A stretch of 15,775 bases of DNA from Bacteroidota bacterium (GTDB taxonomy: Bacteria; Bacteroidota; Ignavibacteria; UBA10030; UBA6906): assembly GCA_003541875.1 (NCBI GenBank), contig DPLS01000313.1, forward strand, positions 1,763 through 17,537. Direction: 5' to 3'. Positions 15,533-15,775 of this stretch are shown piece after piece. How positions within the stretch are numbered: the first letter of the stretch is position 1; every line of letters begins with the position of its first letter. The position numbers were made by a program, and so were the translations under genes. The notes below the pieces were generated by a model. The model was not told the origin of the DNA. It saw only the letters and a list, made by a program, of their open reading frames with translations, and ran no database searches.

Positions 15533-15775
15533 ATGAAAACTGAAACCCGGTTCAAGCCGACCGAATGGGCGCTGATTCTCGGCGCTTCGAGCGGCTTTGG
15601 TGGAGCAACGGCTCTAGAACTGGCCCGACGGGGCATGAACATCATCGGGGTTCATCTGGACCGTCAGGCAACGATGCCCAACGTCGACCGCATCGTCAAG
15701 GAGATTCAGCACATTGGCTGCAAGGCCATGTTCTACAATATCAATGCCGCTGACGCAATCAAGCGCAACGAGACG
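15533..15775 (+). CDS. short-chain dehydrogenase/reductase family protein, 3' end cut by window
   Basis: The first 81 codons are present and the frame is open to the window edge. AAGGA (15521-15525) lies 7 nt before the ATG, a good ribosome site. Residues 14-36 form the Rossmann entry: LILGASSGFGGATALELARRG with the glycine pattern G17-x3-G21-x-G23 of SDR enzymes. HLDR at 41-44 is at the place that sets cofactor preference; an Arg after the Asp leaves NADP possible. The substrate cannot be told from this part. It follows glmS by 63 nt with no strong terminator between. Confidence 0.8.
   Translation, partial: MKTETRFKPTEWALILGASSGFGGATALELARRGMNIIGVHLDRQATMPNVDRIVKEIQHIGCKAMFYNINAADAIKRNET

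Overview
The window looks like chromosome from a Bacteroidota/Chlorobi-group bacterium, most likely Ignavibacteriota or a close relative. Three signs point that way. The first protein ends in a type IX secretion (T9SS) sorting domain with the AQNYPNPFNP signature. A DUF4783-like secreted protein is present. The FN3 lipoprotein and its neighbour share a C-terminal module of a style common in that lineage. Base composition is moderate and Shine-Dalgarno sites are used at some genes only. All confident genes are on the + strand.

Layout. 74-943: a T9SS-secreted protein closed by a good terminator. 944-1241: intergenic, with a candidate promoter and three hairpins, the last terminator-like. 1242-2900: a small DNA-repair/defence-flavoured island. 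It holds a Mug/TDG-superfamily uracil-DNA glycosylase with an unassigned N-terminal region, a 68-codon chimera that reads as an HsdR N-terminus joined to an HsdS C-terminal tail, a 172-aa protein with a helix-hairpin-helix glycosylase-like segment, and a second HsdS-like tail. I read this as the scar of a type I restriction-modification locus. 2981-3005: a near-perfect palindrome. 3129-3203: tRNA-Val(CAC) with a good promoter.

3301-6223: the pyrimidine operon pyrR-pyrB-pyrC. Its leader has a PyrR-type RNA hairpin (hexaloop fitting CNGNGA, with compensatory base pairs in the stem) followed by a strong intrinsic terminator. This predicts feedback attenuation: UMP-bound PyrR would hold the hairpin and let the terminator form.

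6412-8864: three exported proteins, namely an FN3 lipoprotein, a secreted proline-rich protein sharing the lipoprotein's C-terminal module, and a DUF4783-like protein. 8877-12806: a very large (1309 aa) sensor histidine kinase with about twelve membrane segments and an NtrY-like kinase core. 12829-13575: a YfiH/PgeF-family protein. 13631-15469: glmS, which makes glucosamine-6-phosphate for the cell wall. 15533 to the end: the start of a short-chain dehydrogenase cut by the window edge.

Most of the window is ordinary housekeeping or cell-envelope sequence. The places that merit attention are the restriction-modification scar with its two glycosylase-like neighbours, the PyrR attenuator, the paralogous exported module, and the structured region in front of the uracil-DNA glycosylase.
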